Source of the DNA: Halomonas cupida
Lineage (GTDB): Bacteria > Pseudomonadota > Gammaproteobacteria > Pseudomonadales > Halomonadaceae
Length of the DNA: 64,000 nucleotides
Direction: 5' to 3'
Assembly (NCBI RefSeq): GCF_900142755.1
Contig: NZ_FRCA01000010.1
Location: 124,001 to 188,000, forward strand
The notes below the pieces were generated by a model that was not told where the DNA came from, made no database searches, and saw only the letters and a program-made list of their open reading frames with translations. Shown piece after piece: positions 34,299 to 42,331 of the stretch (within the stretch, counting starts at the first letter, position 1; each line of letters starts with the position of its first letter). Both the position numbers and the translations under genes were made by a program.

Positions 34299-35684
34299 AT
34301 GTCGAAAACCACTGAGAAACTCACCACGCGCGCTCTGGAGCGACTCTCCCGCGAGCTCCCCAATGGGGATGAAGTATGGGACTCCGAGCTGTCTGGTTAC
34401 CACATACGTGCTGGGCAGCGTGGCCTCGCATTGCGCCTATCCTACTACAACTCGAAGAGGCAACGCAGGGTGCTCACGTTGGGTCGATATGGTGAGTTGA
34501 CCGCTGCCCAGGCCCGCGAGATCGCGCGTGATGCTGTGGCGCTCATCGCTCGAGGGGAAGATCCTCGCTCTATGCAGGAAAGGGAAGTCGCACACGCGGA
34601 GCATCAAAGGCAGCAGACGCTCCGGGCATACCTGGAGCAGGACTATGCCGATCATCAGCGACGGCGCAAGGATGGTAAGTCGACGCTTCGTAGAATCGAG
34701 GGGGCTTTTTCAGAGTGGATGGACCGACCCATGTCCAACCTGTCTCGCAGTGATGTCGAGCAATGGCAGTCGAATGCGGAAACTGCTCCGGCGGATGACG
34801 ATGACGACTTCAAGCCCCCGTCCTTCGCGACGTTGAAGCGCTCGTATGGGGCTCTTCAGACTCTGCTCAATCATGCTGCGCAACGTGGCGTAATTCCTGA
34901 GAATCCGATCAAGGGTGTTCGCCTGCACAAGCCAGCGCTGACCAGCGAAGATCTCGAATCTGATGAAGGGCGTCGATATCTTGAGGCTTCCGAAGTCGAT
35001 GCATTTTTTGCTGGCCTTGATGCTTACCAGGAAGAGAAACGATCACAACGGCGCAAAAGTCGAGTCCATGGGAAGGGGTATCTTCCAGACTTGGATGCTG
35101 TGACATATGTGGATCATGCGGTTCCTTGGCTGCAGACGATGTATTACACCGGGTTCCGGCCTGGAGATCTGTTTGGGCTACGGTGGTCGCATCTCAATCT
35201 GGAAGTGGGCACGATCCGTAAAATTATCGAGAAGACTGCCCATCAGAAGCCTGAGCCTCAAACATTCCCGATATCGGATGCCGCTACATTGGTGCTCAAG
35301 ACTTGGTGGGAACAGAAGGGGAAGCCGGGTGATGGGTTTGTTTTCCCTTCACCCGTCACTGGGCGTCGAATGGCCAGCACTGCTATGCGAGTTCCCTGGG
35401 ATCGAGTCTGTAAGTTGGGTGGGATGTCCGCTGGTCTTGTGCTCTATACCCTACGGCATAACTTTGCGAGTCAGTTGGTTATGGCTGGAGTCGACCTGTT
35501 GACTGTCAGTAAGTTAATGGGGCACTCCGACATCCAGACCACTATCAAGTACTACGCTCATCTCCAGCCCGATCATAAGCGCAATGCTGTGCAGCTGTTC
35601 GCTCGGATCGGGCAGGGAACAAGGCTCCGTGAGTCCGGTCAGGCCAGTCTTGAGCGCACCGACGCCTCTGCAGTGCTCGAATAG
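34299..35684 (+). CDS. int: Prophage tyrosine integrase
   Basis: A 461-residue tyrosine recombinase that integrates the phage at tRNA-Pro. It has an N-terminal arm-binding domain of the P4-integrase style, a core-binding SAM-like domain (about 105-215) and a catalytic domain with Arg287 (YTGFRPGDLFGLRW), a YTLRHNFAS box (Arg386; the HxxR His is Tyr383, as in many phage integrases), His409 (LMGHSDIQTT) and Tyr418/419 as nucleophile. The ATG after AGGATGGGGC was used. Its 3' end overlaps the opposing small early gene by 46 bases. Confidence 0.92.
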   Translation: MSKTTEKLTTRALERLSRELPNGDEVWDSELSGYHIRAGQRGLALRLSYYNSKRQRRVLTLGRYGELTAAQAREIARDAVALIARGEDPRSMQEREVAHAEHQRQQTLRAYLEQDYADHQRRRKDGKSTLRRIEGAFSEWMDRPMSNLSRSDVEQWQSNAETAPADDDDDFKPPSFATLKRSYGALQTLLNHAAQRGVIPENPIKGVRLHKPALTSEDLESDEGRRYLEASEVDAFFAGLDAYQEEKRSQRRKSRVHGKGYLPDLDAVTYVDHAVPWLQTMYYTGFRPGDLFGLRWSHLNLEVGTIRKIIEKTAHQKPEPQTFPISDAATLVLKTWWEQKGKPGDGFVFPSPVTGRRMASTAMRVPWDRVCKLGGMSAGLVLYTLRHNFASQLVMAGVDLLTVSKLMGHSDIQTTIKYYAHLQPDHKRNAVQLFARIGQGTRLRESGQASLERTDASAVLE

Positions 35685-35950
35685 CTCTCGCTGGCTTCCA
35701 ACCAGGCATACACGTCAGATAGTCGATATCTCACCAAGTGGCCTCGTTTGATGAATCGAGGCCCGGGACGACCCAGCAAAGTGCCAGTGGACCTCGCCTT
35801 GCGGGCAGTGGCTGGCATCGCTGGAATCAGTCTCGGAAACACCACCGTATCTGGCAACTCCACCATGGAAGGATCAACACCTGCTCTCACCCTGGAAAGG
35901 GCGTCAGACAATGCCTGATCGAGTTCCTGTTGGCTTTTCTCTGTGCTCAT
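35639..35950 (-). CDS. Candidate excisionase/AlpA-like DNA-binding protein
   Basis: A 103-residue protein. The C-terminal half has RPGPRFIKRGHLVRYRLSDVYAWLEA, the MerR/AlpA-type helix-turn-helix pattern (helix, wing, RY-x-L-x-DVYAWLE) shared by excisionases and P4 AlpA. It is the last gene of the leftward early operon and faces the integrase, a usual place for a directionality factor. Its ATG overlaps the preceding stop as ATGA. Confidence 0.6.
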   Translation of the reverse strand: MSTEKSQQELDQALSDALSRVRAGVDPSMVELPDTVVFPRLIPAMPATARKARSTGTLLGRPGPRFIKRGHLVRYRLSDVYAWLEASESYSSTAEASVRSRLA

Positions 35951-36246
35951 GATGCCTCCTTGTTTCTCGCTTTCCAGCGGTTGAAACGGTTACGAATGAT
36001 TCGAAAGGTCTGCTCTGCCTGCCGGTTATGGTCGAGCTCTGCCCGGCTCTGGATCTTGCAGGCTGCGACAAGCCAGTCGCGGGCATCTTGCTCGTTGTGT
36101 GTACCGTCGGGCAGTTGCTGCTCTGTGAGGTCAAACTTGTGGCGCCGGCGACGATCGAGATAAAGCTGGAAGACCGGATCTCGACACAGCATGGCGGCAG
36201 CTCGAGCCATGCCCCTCCCTTTCACCGTTTGCTCTTGATTCATCAT
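35947..36246 (-). CDS. Phage early protein, unknown function
   Basis: A 99-residue Arg-rich protein with MARAAAMLCRDPVFQLYLDRR and a DGTHNEQDARDWLVAACKIQSRAEL core, a pattern I recall from early regions of other phages without a known function. The start codon overlaps the stop of the out-of-frame gene nested in the methyltransferase gene (ATGA) and lies 9 bases past the methyltransferase stop. Confidence 0.6.
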   Translation of the reverse strand: MMNQEQTVKGRGMARAAAMLCRDPVFQLYLDRRRRHKFDLTEQQLPDGTHNEQDARDWLVAACKIQSRAELDHNRQAEQTFRIIRNRFNRWKARNKEAS

Positions 36247-37070
36247 GCTGCCACCTCAGTCCCGTCCGGCCAGGTGATTGAATGCTGCCGCTGCCACTCG
36301 TGGAACCTGGCCATTACCAAGGGCTTTAATTCGGTCCACCCGATGGGCCACCCCATCAGCCACTCGACCCACGCTGGGTTCAACTGGCCACCCTCCAAAT
36401 GCATGATCTTGTGATCGAGGCGGTCGTTGATCCGGCTCCGTCCGTCCTTTCGCAGCAAGGCTCCCGCACTGGATCCCTTGCTGGCACTGGCTGTGGGTGT
36501 TGGCCATAGCTTCACTGCACTGCTCAACCCCCAGCCTGCATTCTTGCTGGCTCCTGGCTTGTTGTGGTTCCCGTAAACTGTTGGTGTGGGCCACAATCCA
36601 GATTCGCTTGCGGCGATGTGGGGCACCCACGTCGCTTGCTCCCAGCACTCCCCATTCCGCATCGAACCCCAGTTCGGCCAGGTCGCCGAGAACACGGCCG
36701 AGCCCTCGAGAAGTGAGAGCTGGGCTGTTTTCCACGAGGACGAGTGATGGTCGTACCTCGCCAATGATCCGCCGCATTTCCTCCCAGAGTCCGGAACGCT
36801 CACCCTCCAAACCATCGCCGGTCCCAGCAACGGATATGTCCTGACACGGGAATCCGCCCGATACCACGTCAACAAGGCCTCTCCATGGCGCTCCGTCAAA
36901 ACTGCACACGTCAGACCAAATCGGGAAAGCTGGCAGGGCTCCATCATTCTGTCGCTGCGCCAGAACTTGTGCTGCGTAGGCATCACGTTCAACGGCGCAG
37001 ACTGTTCGCCACCCCATGAGGTGGCCACCGAGAATTCCGCCACCAGCGCCCGCGAAAAGAGCCAGCTCAT
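36243..37070 (-). CDS. Overlapping +1-frame gene: conserved phage WPTPT/LNPxWVEWLMGWPxGWT protein
   Basis: A 275-codon frame that overlaps the methyltransferase gene over almost its full length, shifted by one base on the same strand. It contains features I associate with an unnamed family of phage proteins: SSWKTAQLSL (111-120), TWPNWGSMRNGE (130-141), two WPTPT motifs (160-164, 189-193), KDGRSRINDRLDH, and LNPAWVEWLMGWPIGWT (230-246). Its ATG lies 4 bases after the methyltransferase GTG and uses the same GGAGG (spacing 10 versus 6). Its TGA overlaps the next gene's ATG, as expected of a translated frame. Function unknown; a role tied to the methyltransferase is inference. Confidence 0.6.
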   Translation of the reverse strand: MSWLFSRALVAEFSVATSWGGEQSAPLNVMPTQHKFWRSDRMMEPCQLSRFGLTCAVLTERHGEALLTWYRADSRVRTYPLLGPAMVWRVSVPDSGRKCGGSLARYDHHSSSWKTAQLSLLEGSAVFSATWPNWGSMRNGECWEQATWVPHIAASESGLWPTPTVYGNHNKPGASKNAGWGLSSAVKLWPTPTASASKGSSAGALLRKDGRSRINDRLDHKIMHLEGGQLNPAWVEWLMGWPIGWTELKPLVMARFHEWQRQHSITWPDGTEVAA

Positions 37071-37074
37071 TCAC
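36256..37074 (-). CDS. Prophage DNA (cytosine-5-)-methyltransferase
   Basis: A 272-residue C5 methyltransferase with motif I LALFAGAGGGILGG (4-17), motif IV GGFPCQDISVAG with catalytic Cys77, motif VI ENS at 115-117 (usually ENV), motif VIII APHRRKRIW and motif X-like IKALGNGQVP near the C-terminus. The target-recognition region is short. Likely protects phage DNA or modifies it against host restriction; no cognate endonuclease is seen. The start is GTG, overlapping the upstream stop as GTGA, with GGAGG 6 nt ahead. Its whole length is shared with another open frame. Confidence 0.87.
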   Translation of the reverse strand: MNELALFAGAGGGILGGHLMGWRTVCAVERDAYAAQVLAQRQNDGALPAFPIWSDVCSFDGAPWRGLVDVVSGGFPCQDISVAGTGDGLEGERSGLWEEMRRIIGEVRPSLVLVENSPALTSRGLGRVLGDLAELGFDAEWGVLGASDVGAPHRRKRIWIVAHTNSLREPQQARSQQECRLGVEQCSEAMANTHSQCQQGIQCGSLAAKGRTEPDQRPPRSQDHAFGGWPVEPSVGRVADGVAHRVDRIKALGNGQVPRVAAAAFNHLAGRD

Positions 37075-37547
37075 CCTTTACCTCCCTCGGCCATCATTCG
37101 CCGATCCAGGTAAGTCCTTGCCATGCTCAGTGGCAGGACCTTGATAGCTCGGTGATGCTTCAGCATCTCCGTCCAGATCTCCTCGGCGAACTCGTTAATT
37201 TCCTTCTCGAGCAACTCGGCGTCGTGCTTGGCGAGACTGGTTTCGGGTGCGGCCTTGAACGCTTCATACGCCCGCTTGGTGTCAGCAGGCAGAACACCCG
37301 GAACACCGGTGTATGCCGCCAGCTCGCTTGCCGATCTTTTCAACCGCTTCACATGAGCCGCCAGTGCATCACGCTCCGCTCGCAGCTCACTGCACTGACG
37401 CCATAGTTCCGCAATGGTCTGACGTGCCCGTGCTGACAGTTGTGATCTCCCTCCCACGGGGTATTCGTCAAGCTGCTGGGTTACCTCGAGGCGTTGACGG
37501 TTGCTCGGTTCCGGCGCGAACTGGTCATCACATGCTGTAGTCGTCAT
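37071..37547 (-). CDS. Phage early protein with coiled coil, unknown function
   Basis: A 158-residue hydrophilic protein. Residues 45-75 (TIAELWRQCSELRAERDALAAHVKRLK) form a predicted coiled coil; the C-terminal half is helical and charged (LEKEINEFAEEIWTEMLK). A GTG six bases upstream overlaps the preceding stop and is the alternative start. Its GGAGG near the 3' end serves the methyltransferase gene. No family recognised. Confidence 0.55.
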   Translation of the reverse strand: MTTTACDDQFAPEPSNRQRLEVTQQLDEYPVGGRSQLSARARQTIAELWRQCSELRAERDALAAHVKRLKRSASELAAYTGVPGVLPADTKRAYEAFKAAPETSLAKHDAELLEKEINEFAEEIWTEMLKHHRAIKVLPLSMARTYLDRRMMAEGGKG

Positions 37548-37549
37548 GG

Positions 37550-37810
37550 TCACACCCGCTTGTTCAGCGCGTTGTACATTGCCTGGCGCAGCGATTCGGC
37601 GGCCAGCATGTGCTCGATCTGGCTCGCTGCCGACTTGAGGACCGCAATCTGGATCAATTCATCGTCCATCTTGAGTCTCGCGGTCCTGATCACTTCCTCC
37701 ACCGCTTCGGTAATCTCGCCCGCTGTCGGTTTCGCGTTATTCATGGTGTTGCTGTCTCTCTGCTCTTTGGGCGGTGGCGTGCGAAGGGGAGGCCGGTATC
37801 TATCGGACAT
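37550..37810 (-). CDS. Small phage early protein, unknown function
   Basis: An 86-residue protein: a basic N-terminus (SDRYRPPLRTPPPKEQR) and a helical C-terminal part (MNNAKPTAGEITEAVEEVIRTA region onward). GGAG lies upstream of the chosen ATG, which overlaps the DksA-like gene's end by 11 bases. A start at the internal ATG (37744) would give 64 residues. Function not recognised. Confidence 0.5.
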   Translation of the reverse strand: MSDRYRPPLRTPPPKEQRDSNTMNNAKPTAGEITEAVEEVIRTARLKMDDELIQIAVLKSAASQIEHMLAAESLRQAMYNALNKRV

Positions 37811-38015
37811 GGCGGCGCTTCTCCTCGATGATCTGCTGGCACTCAATGCATGTGGTCGCCCAGGGTGCTGCCTTGCGACGTGCGACGGGGATCTCACCGC
37901 CGCACTCTTCACACTCATCATTGGCAGCCGTGGTGTCCGGTATGCGACAGGTGGCCATGGCACTTTCCATGCGGCGTTCCATCAGTTCGGTGGCGATGTC
38001 GGCGATATCAGCCAT
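37800..38015 (-). CDS. TraR/DksA-type zinc-finger protein
   Basis: A 71-residue protein with the C4 zinc finger of the DksA/TraR family: CEECGGEIPVARRKA then CIECQQIIEEK. Short phage versions like this can bind RNA polymerase through the secondary channel without ppGpp; a role in shifting host transcription is likely by analogy. The start ATG (MADIADIA) overlaps the upstream stop by 8 bases. Confidence 0.85.
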   Translation of the reverse strand: MADIADIATELMERRMESAMATCRIPDTTAANDECEECGGEIPVARRKAAPWATTCIECQQIIEEKRRHVR

Positions 38016-38229
38016 TGGCGAGTTCCTTCTCAGGGATAGCGGGGTGATAGGCGATGCGATAGCCACGGCTCCACAGGCGGAACCAGAGCAGCCAGGCAAC
38101 AGCAGAGCTCACCGGGCGGCCGGCACGGCGCGAGGCAAAGCGCTGCATGGCCATGCCCTGGCTGGTGGCAGTGCTGTAGGGGTCGGCTCGACCCAGCGGG
38201 TCGAGCACCATGTAGAGGCGGTCACTCAT
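38008..38229 (-). CDS. Small phage early protein, unknown function
   Basis: A 73-residue protein (MSDRLYMVLDPLGRADPYST start) with an Arg-rich centre and a hydrophobic stretch SSAVAWLLWFRLWSRGY that could lie in or on the membrane. It overlaps both neighbours by 8 bases, typical of a compact phage early operon. No family recognised. Confidence 0.5.
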   Translation of the reverse strand: MSDRLYMVLDPLGRADPYSTATSQGMAMQRFASRRAGRPVSSAVAWLLWFRLWSRGYRIAYHPAIPEKELANG

Positions 38230-38437
38230 GGATGCGCTCCTGGATAGCCTGGCTATCCCGGTACTCGCAGCGATGTTCCTCGAGGGCGCTGCGCAACGCT
38301 TCCTCGCTGTCGAAGGCAACAACCATGGCGAAACGGTGGCGCACCTGGCCGCTTTCCTCGTTCAAGATGGCCAACTCGCCAGCATCCTGCAGGACGCCGC
38401 GCGGGACGGTGTGGCTGGTGTGATGTTGTGTGTGCAT
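38222..38437 (-). CDS. Small phage early protein, unknown function
   Basis: A 71-residue hydrophilic protein (His-rich start, then EESGQVRHRFAMVVAFDSEEALRSALEEHRCEY). It has an alpha/beta pattern and no recognised family. It lies 14 bp after the replication protein gene. Confidence 0.5.
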   Translation of the reverse strand: MHTQHHTSHTVPRGVLQDAGELAILNEESGQVRHRFAMVVAFDSEEALRSALEEHRCEYRDSQAIQERIHE

Positions 38438-38451
38438 GTCGTTCTCCTTGC

Positions 38452-40758
38452 TCAGATGGGGAAATACTCTTCTGGCTCCACGGGAGCCGGTTCGAGGAAG
38501 ATCCCGCGCTGGGCGAGAGCTTCACGGGCAATAGGGCTATGCCGGGCTTTCCGGAACGTCTCGGCGCGGGCATAGCGGGCTTCGAGGTCGATTTCGTCGG
38601 CTTTTTCGTTCTCGATGCGCAGCCAGTCGGCCAACCTTTCGGCCTGCTCCCGGAGGATTTCCGGCGGCGGCGTGCGCGGAGTGATATCGACCTGCGTACA
38701 GTTAGTGACACAAGTCCAAGGGGCCCCGGCTTCGCCGGGTCCCGAGGTGCCCTCCGCACGTGCCATGCGGGAGCGAATCTCCCAGCGGTACACGCGCGTG
38801 AGGTATTCGGAGACGGAACCACGGCCAGAATTGACCACCAGACCAACCGTCGCCTTGATGCCTTCGCCATAGCGGCCGCGCATCTTGATATCGCTGGAGG
38901 CCTCACCAGTGGCATGGCTGAACTCGGGGCGACTGGTATCCATACGCTGGACTGTCCAGGGTTTGACGGGACGTTGGTTCCGGGGCAGGTTCGGGCCGCC
39001 CATCAGGCGCAGGAACAGATCCCACTGGCCGGCATTGGCGACCTTGCGGATAGCATGGAATCGTTCGGACGCTGATAGGTCAGGCCGGGTGGCGGCCTCC
39101 CAGTCAGCAACATGATCGTCCTGCTGCTCATTGAGGCGACGGATCTCGCGCCACACCGTGACGCTCGGCAGGCCGAAGAACTGGAACTGGCGGATGCCCC
39201 ACACCGCCGCCCAGGCCTCGATGCGAGGGGCGCTGTCATTCATGTCACGGCCGTAGTTGTCCGCGTCCATGAACTGTTCGCCATTGATGTTTTTGCTGAT
39301 GTACTTGGCGACGTAACCGGCGGCCGTGCCTTTCGTGTAGTCAATGCGCTTGGCATCGAAGCGGGCATTGGTCTTGCCCCAGCGGTCGAACAGCTCTTCG
39401 GGGTCCGCTTCCTCGGCATACTCGCGAAGAGTTGCGGTAACGGTGGCCTCTGCCTCGGGCTTCATCCAGACCAGCATGTGCCAGTGCGGTGTGCCGTCGT
39501 GGTGGGGCTCAACGACGCGGATGCCATAGACGCCCACTTCCTCACGGGCGAGCCGTGCGCGGACCTTTGCCCATAGCTGCTGCAGGTGCTGTTGGGCCTC
39601 ACGCGGCGTGGCGCCGTTGTACTTCGGGTTCCTGTGGCAGCTCCGGGCAATGACCGGGTGGAAGCGACTGGGCGTTGTCACGGTGTAGAACATGCCTACG
39701 TGACCAAGCCGGCGCGCCTCGACTTCTGTGTCGCGGATCCGGAGCATCAGCTCTGCGCGACGATGGTCCGGGTTGGCGAGACCCAGCTCGGCCAATTCGG
39801 CCAGGGTGTAGGTCTGACCTTCCTGATTGATGGCTTCGAGGGTTTCGAGCAGGGCGCGGTTACGCACCTTCTGCTGGCGGCGACGCTCGATGGTCATGTC
39901 GCTGCAGTAGATGCCAGCACGCTTGTGCACGCGGTGGGCTTCGCGCTGGACCTGCTCGAGGCGTCGACCCGCGAGACGGCGCAACTTGCGACGCCACCAG
40001 TTGGAACAGGTAAGGCGAGCCAGCTGTATATCGGCTGGCCCGTTCACTGGCGGCGGCGTGATGCCATGCAGGCGAGCACGAACTCTGGCCTTGTTGAGGG
40101 CCATTTCATTGGCCACCGCGAGCGACATCTTGGGCGCGGGCTGCCACTTGAACACAGCCATCAGGGGGATGCCGCCCGGAGGTGGAGTCAGGGGATTGCG
40201 GGCCTCGGCGATAAGGCGTGCCATGGCGCGGTGCTGGGCAGACAAGGAGTTGCCGGAGATCCGCTTCAGCTTCATCGGAGGCGGCAGCAAACCCAGACGC
40301 TGGCGGCGATTGTGCTCGGCAATGCCACTGATCAGCCGGTTGCGCTCATCGTCGATGGCGCGAGCCTGAGCCTCGGCGTGATTGACCAGGGCATCGTCAT
40401 CGTGGGTACAGTTGAAAGCACCGATGCTGAGGCGTTCTTCTACGCTGGCCAGCCACGCGCAACCATCGTGCAGCCCCTGGATGGTTGTCGGGGCGCGCTG
40501 CACCAGAGCGTGGAAGCCCTGCTCGAGATCCTTCGCGATCGTCTGGAATCGGCGATATGTCTGTGTGGGTTCAACCAGATCACTGGCTTTGCGACGAAGC
40601 CAGCGATTGCCGGCGGCATTGCCATGACGGTTTGCCACATAGATGAATCCGGCAGCAAGGTCCTCGGCCAGGGTGGGCAACGGCCCCCAGAAGTTTTCCT
40701 GGCGCCAGAGGTGGCACTCGCGGTTGCCGAACTGCAGGGATTGCTCCACCGCCTTCAT
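38452..40758 (-). CDS. P2 gpA-type HUH replication endonuclease
   Basis: A 768-residue rolling-circle initiator of the phage P2 A-protein family (PF05840 type). The metal-binding HUH motif is PHHDGTPHWHML with His425 and His427. Two catalytic tyrosines are spaced by three residues at Tyr482 and Tyr486 (GYVAKYISK), the two-tyrosine HUH arrangement. It nicks the phage origin, usually inside its own gene, and rejoins DNA. The start was set at the ATG overlapping the upstream stop as ATGA. Length equals that of P2 gpA. Confidence 0.92.
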   Translation of the reverse strand: MKAVEQSLQFGNRECHLWRQENFWGPLPTLAEDLAAGFIYVANRHGNAAGNRWLRRKASDLVEPTQTYRRFQTIAKDLEQGFHALVQRAPTTIQGLHDGCAWLASVEERLSIGAFNCTHDDDALVNHAEAQARAIDDERNRLISGIAEHNRRQRLGLLPPPMKLKRISGNSLSAQHRAMARLIAEARNPLTPPPGGIPLMAVFKWQPAPKMSLAVANEMALNKARVRARLHGITPPPVNGPADIQLARLTCSNWWRRKLRRLAGRRLEQVQREAHRVHKRAGIYCSDMTIERRRQQKVRNRALLETLEAINQEGQTYTLAELAELGLANPDHRRAELMLRIRDTEVEARRLGHVGMFYTVTTPSRFHPVIARSCHRNPKYNGATPREAQQHLQQLWAKVRARLAREEVGVYGIRVVEPHHDGTPHWHMLVWMKPEAEATVTATLREYAEEADPEELFDRWGKTNARFDAKRIDYTKGTAAGYVAKYISKNINGEQFMDADNYGRDMNDSAPRIEAWAAVWGIRQFQFFGLPSVTVWREIRRLNEQQDDHVADWEAATRPDLSASERFHAIRKVANAGQWDLFLRLMGGPNLPRNQRPVKPWTVQRMDTSRPEFSHATGEASSDIKMRGRYGEGIKATVGLVVNSGRGSVSEYLTRVYRWEIRSRMARAEGTSGPGEAGAPWTCVTNCTQVDITPRTPPPEILREQAERLADWLRIENEKADEIDLEARYARAETFRKARHSPIAREALAQRGIFLEPAPVEPEEYFPI

Positions 40759-41177
40759 GCCACGCCTCGCTCGATCATGGAGATCCAATGCAGGGCCCCT
40801 TCAGTGTTGCCCTCGGCCAGTGCCTCACGGGCATGGCTGGCAAGGTCGCGACTCGGGTGCTTACGCTCGCCATCCATTCGCTCGCGAAGGCGAGAGGCAT
40901 ACTGGCTCATGCGATGGATAGCGGCGCGAATGGCGTCCCGACGGGGCTTGGGCATATCCTCGATGGCCTGCCGGATATCGCGATCAGCTTGAGGAATAGC
41001 GGCGCTGGCCAGCAGGGTGCGACGCTCACCGGGGGCCATGTCTCTCCAGAGTTCGGCGAGATCCTGATCGGCACATCGCTTATGCAACTCGGCGCGCAGT
41101 GCGCCCCAATCACCACGGTCAGGCTGGACGAGCGGCAGCGCTTTCGGAGTGGGCAACTGATGTACTGAAGCTGGCAT
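40755..41177 (-). CDS. Phage early protein upstream of the replication gene
   Basis: A 140-residue mainly helical protein (HKRCADQDLAELWRDMAPGERRTLLASAAI, RDAIRAAIHRMSQYASRLRERM). It directly precedes and is coupled by ATGA to the replication endonuclease gene. A helper role in replication is a guess from position. No family recognised. Confidence 0.55.
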   Translation of the reverse strand: MPASVHQLPTPKALPLVQPDRGDWGALRAELHKRCADQDLAELWRDMAPGERRTLLASAAIPQADRDIRQAIEDMPKPRRDAIRAAIHRMSQYASRLRERMDGERKHPSRDLASHAREALAEGNTEGALHWISMIERGVA

Positions 41178-41224
41178 GCAGCACCTCCTGACGGCGTGGA
41201 TGGGGTAGTGAAATCGGGAAGGGG

Positions 41225-41608
41225 TTACTGACGGGAAAGAAGCAACAGGCGGCCGCTATCCTTGTTTCCGGCTACCAGACCCTTACCCTTGAGCAGTTCA
41301 CGCAGGTCACGAACCGTCAGAAAGACGCGGTACCCATCGCTTCTGTTGAGGACCAGAGTGCTGGTAGTGGTGACACTGATATCGATGCTGTCCAGGCTGG
41401 TGATGGTCTCTACTGCAGCCATTTCTCGCATAGCCGTGTTTTCTGCACTGCGCTCCGTCATGTCATGGTTGATCATCAGGTGCTCGATGCACCCATCGAG
41501 TGCCACGTCGCGAGACTCGCCACGCAGCTTCCACAACTGCTCTCCGGCGATGCTGTTTGGGTCAAGTTGCAGGGGGCGGGCAGCAGTAATAGGCACGACT
41601 GTGCTCAT
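41225..41608 (-). CDS. Phage early protein, unknown function
   Basis: A 127-residue protein with a helical N-terminus (QLWKLRGESRDVALDGCIEHLM) and a beta-rich C-terminus (ITSLDSIDISVTTTSTLVLNRSDG). AGGAG precedes the ATG. No family recognised. Confidence 0.5.
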   Translation of the reverse strand: MSTVVPITAARPLQLDPNSIAGEQLWKLRGESRDVALDGCIEHLMINHDMTERSAENTAMREMAAVETITSLDSIDISVTTTSTLVLNRSDGYRVFLTVRDLRELLKGKGLVAGNKDSGRLLLLSRQ

Positions 41609-41632
41609 AGGGTTTCTCCTGTAGAAGGGCTG

Positions 41633-41878
41633 TCAGGTGATCTGAGGCTGTAGTTGATCCAGCAGCACACGGCGGCTGCGAGGCTCGAGAGGAATATCCA
41701 CCTCGGGATTGGGGTTGCGACTGGGGCAGGTGGTCAGCACTACCTCGACCTGCAACTTTCCAGCCCAACCGCATTCGGGGTTGGTGCACTGGGCATACAC
41801 ATCGGTGAGCACCGGCACCAGTCGTCGGCTTGAGCGGGTATAGGTGCGCGACTGGCAATGCGGGCAGATAATCCTCAC
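41633..41878 (-). CDS. ogr: Ogr/Delta-type late transcription activator
   Basis: An 81-residue zinc-finger protein: CPHCQSRTYTRSSR at residues 5-18 and CTNPECGWAG at 31-40, the C2C2 pattern of P2 Ogr and P4 Delta. It should activate the phage late operons through the RNA polymerase alpha subunit. Two matching dyads upstream of the V and FI operons are candidate binding sites. In P2 ogr follows gene D; here it lies in the early operon upstream of the replication gene. Confidence 0.88.
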   Translation of the reverse strand: MRIICPHCQSRTYTRSSRRLVPVLTDVYAQCTNPECGWAGKLQVEVVLTTCPSRNPNPEVDIPLEPRSRRVLLDQLQPQIT

Positions 41879-42072
41879 CGGCTACCTCCTTGATTGTTGA
41901 TGGGGTATAGCGCTCGCCCTCTTCCGGTGAGTCCGATCGTTCCCTTGCGTAGTCGGCGGCGCATCAGCCATTCGGCAGCCTGGTCAAGTGACTCAAGGCC
42001 CTGCTGATCGCGCACAGCTTCCAGGTGGCTTTCCAGCTCCGCATCCAGAGCAAGATGTAGCTCTTTGGGCAT
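41875..42072 (-). CDS. Small phage early protein, unknown function
   Basis: A 65-residue protein (MPKELHLALDAELESHLEAV) resembling a short ribbon-helix-helix or helical regulator (LDQAAEWLMRRRLRKG). The start was set by a perfect AAGGAG 6 nt before this ATG. A GTG 39 bases upstream overlaps the preceding stop. It overlaps ogr by 4 bases. Confidence 0.5.
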   Translation of the reverse strand: MPKELHLALDAELESHLEAVRDQQGLESLDQAAEWLMRRRLRKGTIGLTGRGRALYPINNQGGSR

Positions 42073-42107
42073 GGGGTGCTCCTTGAGGACCTTTTTTGTG
42101 TCTGCCT

Positions 42108-42311
42108 TCACTGGGCACGCTGAGCGACATTGGGGGTGATGATGTCGCTGACACCGAGTGTTTCGAGTGCCTCCTTGAGCACGAGCTGCCGTAGCAGCGT
42201 GGCTTTCGAGATACCGGTGTAATCGACGAGAGCGTCGATGACCTTGGCTTCGTACTCATCAAGGTTGATAGCGGCATAGCGCTGACGGATGCGACGGGTG
42301 TCCTGATGCAT
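42108..42311 (-). CDS. Small phage early protein, possible ribbon-helix-helix
   Basis: A 67-residue protein with a pattern like ribbon-helix-helix regulators (YAAINLDEYEAKVIDALVDYTG, then SKATLLRQLVLKEAL). AAGGA precedes the ATG. Probably DNA-binding; target unknown. Confidence 0.5.
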   Translation of the reverse strand: MHQDTRRIRQRYAAINLDEYEAKVIDALVDYTGISKATLLRQLVLKEALETLGVSDIITPNVAQRAQ

Positions 42312-42331
42312 GGCGGCTTTCCTTTTGCGGG

